A DNA stretch of 7,236 bases from an uncultured Bacteroidales bacterium. GTDB lineage: Bacteria > Bacteroidota > Bacteroidia > Bacteroidales > UBA932. The translations under genes and the position numbers were made by a program. Location: the NCBI GenBank assembly GCA_902488725.1, contig CABTXO010000076.1, positions 1 through 7,236 on the forward strand, in the 5' to 3' direction. Of the stretch, positions 5,598 to 7,236 are shown in pieces; position 1 is the stretch's first letter, and every line of letters starts with the position of its first letter. The notes beneath the pieces were generated by a model. It was given only the letters and a program-made list of their open reading frames with translations. It ran no database searches and was not told the DNA's origin.

Positions 5598-7236
5598 TTA
5601 AAATGTTAGATTGACACCGAATACCATCTGTTTCATGGAAGGATACCCCATACCGTCGACTTCGGGGTCAAGACCCTTCCACTTGGTGAATGTAAAATAG
5701 TTCTCAAGTCCGGCATATAGCCGCAACCTTGAAATGCTGACTTTCGAGGAAAGATTTTCGGGCAGTGTGTAGCCGAGCTGCACATTCCGGATTTTCAAAA
5801 AAGACCTGTCCTGATACCAGAAATCGCTGGCCATGATGTTTCTTTTGTTTCCGTCGTACAGCAGCCGGGGATAGGTCGCCGGGGTTTCACGCCCCTTGTA
5901 CCACCTCCCGTCGGCAATCTCCTTGTTGACGAGACGGGTGAACCGCAGCACCGGCGTGTAATAGGTGTTCTGGAAATAGCCCTTGATGCCGCCCACGCCG
6001 TCAATGAACACGGAGGCATCAAAGCCTTTGTAGCCGACACCGAACGAGAAGCTGTAGAAGAATCTCGGGTTGGAACCGGATCCGACATTGACCCTGTCGT
6101 TGTCGTTCACCAGTCCGTCATGGTTCGTGTCTCTGTAAAGGAAATCGCCAAGTTCGGGCCTGCCATAAGGAAAAGGATTGATTTTCTTCCCTGCCGCATT
6201 CCGGGCCTTGTCACACATGTCCTGAATCAAGTCCAGATCCGCCTGGGTTTCGACAATGCGATCCACCTGCAGCATGTAACCGGTGTTGATGGGCAAGCCT
6301 TCCTTGATCATGTTGATGCCGGACAGGGAATAGGTGTCACCCTTGAACTTGACCACCTTGTTCCGGTTGCAGGTAAGGTTGATGTTGGCAAAATAGTTGA
6401 AATCCTTGATGTTGTCTTTCCAGGCCACATTCAGTTCAATGCCTTGGTTCAAGACTTGGGCACTGTTTTGGGTCGGCACGCTCGCCCTCCCCAGCACGTC
6501 CGGTGCGGGCAGCGAGATCAAGATGTCACGGGTGAATTTGTCGTAGACATCCACGCTGCCCGAAAGACGGTTCTTCAATAATCCGAAATCCAATCCGATG
6601 TTGCTCACGGAGGTCGTTTCCCAGGTTAGCGAGGGGTTCTTGATCGCACGCTGAATGACACCGAGCTCGGGGTGCCCCCCGAGAACATATTTTTGAAGCG
6701 ACATTGTCGGAATGGTTTCATAATCGCCGATTGAATTGTTCCCGAGCGAGCCATAGGAAAGTCTGAGCTTCAGGCTCTCGAGCCACTTGCCGCGAAAGCT
6801 GTGCATGAAGGGCTCTTCGGAAATCCTCCAGGCAGCAGATGCTGACGGGAAGTTGCCCCATCTGTTTTTCCCGACGAAGCGCGATGAACCATCACGGCGT
6901 ACGTTGAATTCCAAAAGATACCGGTCGCGCCAGCTCAAGTTCACCCGCGCAAAAAACGAACGCATGGCCCATTCGGTCTTCGATCCGCCGACGGACATGT
7001 CTCCGGTGGCCGCGTCAATCTGGGTAAGCTCAGGGTCAATCAGATCCATTTTCTGCCCGTAAAAGTTCTCGGCGGCAAATTGTTCCTGACTTCCGCCGAT
7101 CATCACTTTGAAATAGAAATCCGGAAGGATTCTTTTCTCGTACGTGGCGGTCATGTCCATGAAGTTGCGGAATGCGCGGTCCTCTTGATTCTTGACGAAC
7201 GATTGACCGGAGGAACCGAGAGATAGAATTTGATTC
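5598..7236 (-). CDS. SusC/RagA-family TonB-dependent outer-membrane transporter, C-terminal half (5' end outside window)
   Basis: There are 545 full codons before a TAA at 5600-5598; the frame stays open to the right edge and its first residues there are NQILSLGSSGQSFVKNQEDR. SusC proteins are about 1000 residues, so the signal peptide, carboxypeptidase-like domain, TonB box and plug lie outside, and the ATG at 7160 is internal. The visible part is beta-barrel. It has the family motif LRLSYGSLGNNSIGDY (near 6721-6770), WETTSVSNIGLDFG (near 6585-6627), the conserved acidic loop DTNHDGLVNDNDR (near 6090-6135), and the C-terminal stretch GLDPEVDGMGYPS ending in VFGVNLTF. The terminal Phe is the usual outer-membrane barrel assembly signal. 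Its job is TonB-powered import of oligosaccharides captured with its SusD partner, whose gene starts 5 bases downstream. Confidence 0.96.
   Translation of the reverse strand, partial: NQILSLGSSGQSFVKNQEDRAFRNFMDMTATYEKRILPDFYFKVMIGGSQEQFAAENFYGQKMDLIDPELTQIDAATGDMSVGGSKTEWAMRSFFARVNLSWRDRYLLEFNVRRDGSSRFVGKNRWGNFPSASAAWRISEEPFMHSFRGKWLESLKLRLSYGSLGNNSIGDYETIPTMSLQKYVLGGHPELGVIQRAIKNPSLTWETTSVSNIGLDFGLLKNRLSGSVDVYDKFTRDILISLPAPDVLGRASVPTQNSAQVLNQGIELNVAWKDNIKDFNYFANINLTCNRNKVVKFKGDTYSLSGINMIKEGLPINTGYMLQVDRIVETQADLDLIQDMCDKARNAAGKKINPFPYGRPELGDFLYRDTNHDGLVNDNDRVNVGSGSNPRFFYSFSFGVGYKGFDASVFIDGVGGIKGYFQNTYYTPVLRFTRLVNKEIADGRWYKGRETPATYPRLLYDGNKRNIMASDFWYQDRSFLKIRNVQLGYTLPENLSSKVSISRLRLYAGLENYFTFTKWKGLDPEVDGMGYPSMKQMVFGVNLTF

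Overview
The window is a stretch of a Bacteroidota polysaccharide utilisation locus (PUL), read entirely from the minus strand. The diagnostic evidence is an adjacent SusC-type TonB-dependent transporter and SusD-type lipoprotein five bases apart, followed by secreted glycan-degrading enzymes. A gut-type Bacteroidales member is the most likely source. The enzyme genes are GC-rich (about 64-66% in hand-counted lines), which would suit a GC-rich lineage such as Rikenellaceae, but that placement is only a guess.

In transcription order (high to low coordinates): (1) 7236-5598, the C-terminal half of a SusC-like outer-membrane transporter, entering from the right edge. (2) 5592-3841, a complete SusD-like glycan-binding lipoprotein. 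(3) 3840-3565, a gene-poor gap whose gene-2 side holds what looks like the orphaned C-terminal tail of a vanished paralogue of the next gene. (4) 3564-2131, a secreted protein of 477 residues that looks like a TIM-barrel glycoside hydrolase but that I cannot place in a named family. (5) 2078-1, a secreted clan GH-D (GH36-type) alpha-galactosidase-like enzyme, cut by the left edge just before its expected end.

The working model is a surface SusC/SusD pair that captures and imports oligosaccharides, with two exported enzymes trimming the glycan. The GH36-type enzyme points to an alpha-galactoside or a stereochemically related sugar. Its sugar-pocket motif is altered (Asp-Ala where the clan usually has Asp-Asp), so plain alpha-galactosidase activity should not be assumed.

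Three points stand out: the sharp GC step between the transporter pair (about 50%) and the enzyme genes (about 64-66%), the gene-tail relic sitting exactly at that junction, and the unassigned hydrolase-like protein. Together they suggest that the locus was assembled from parts of different origin. No RNA genes, CRISPR arrays, insertion sequences or convincing promoters or terminators were seen.
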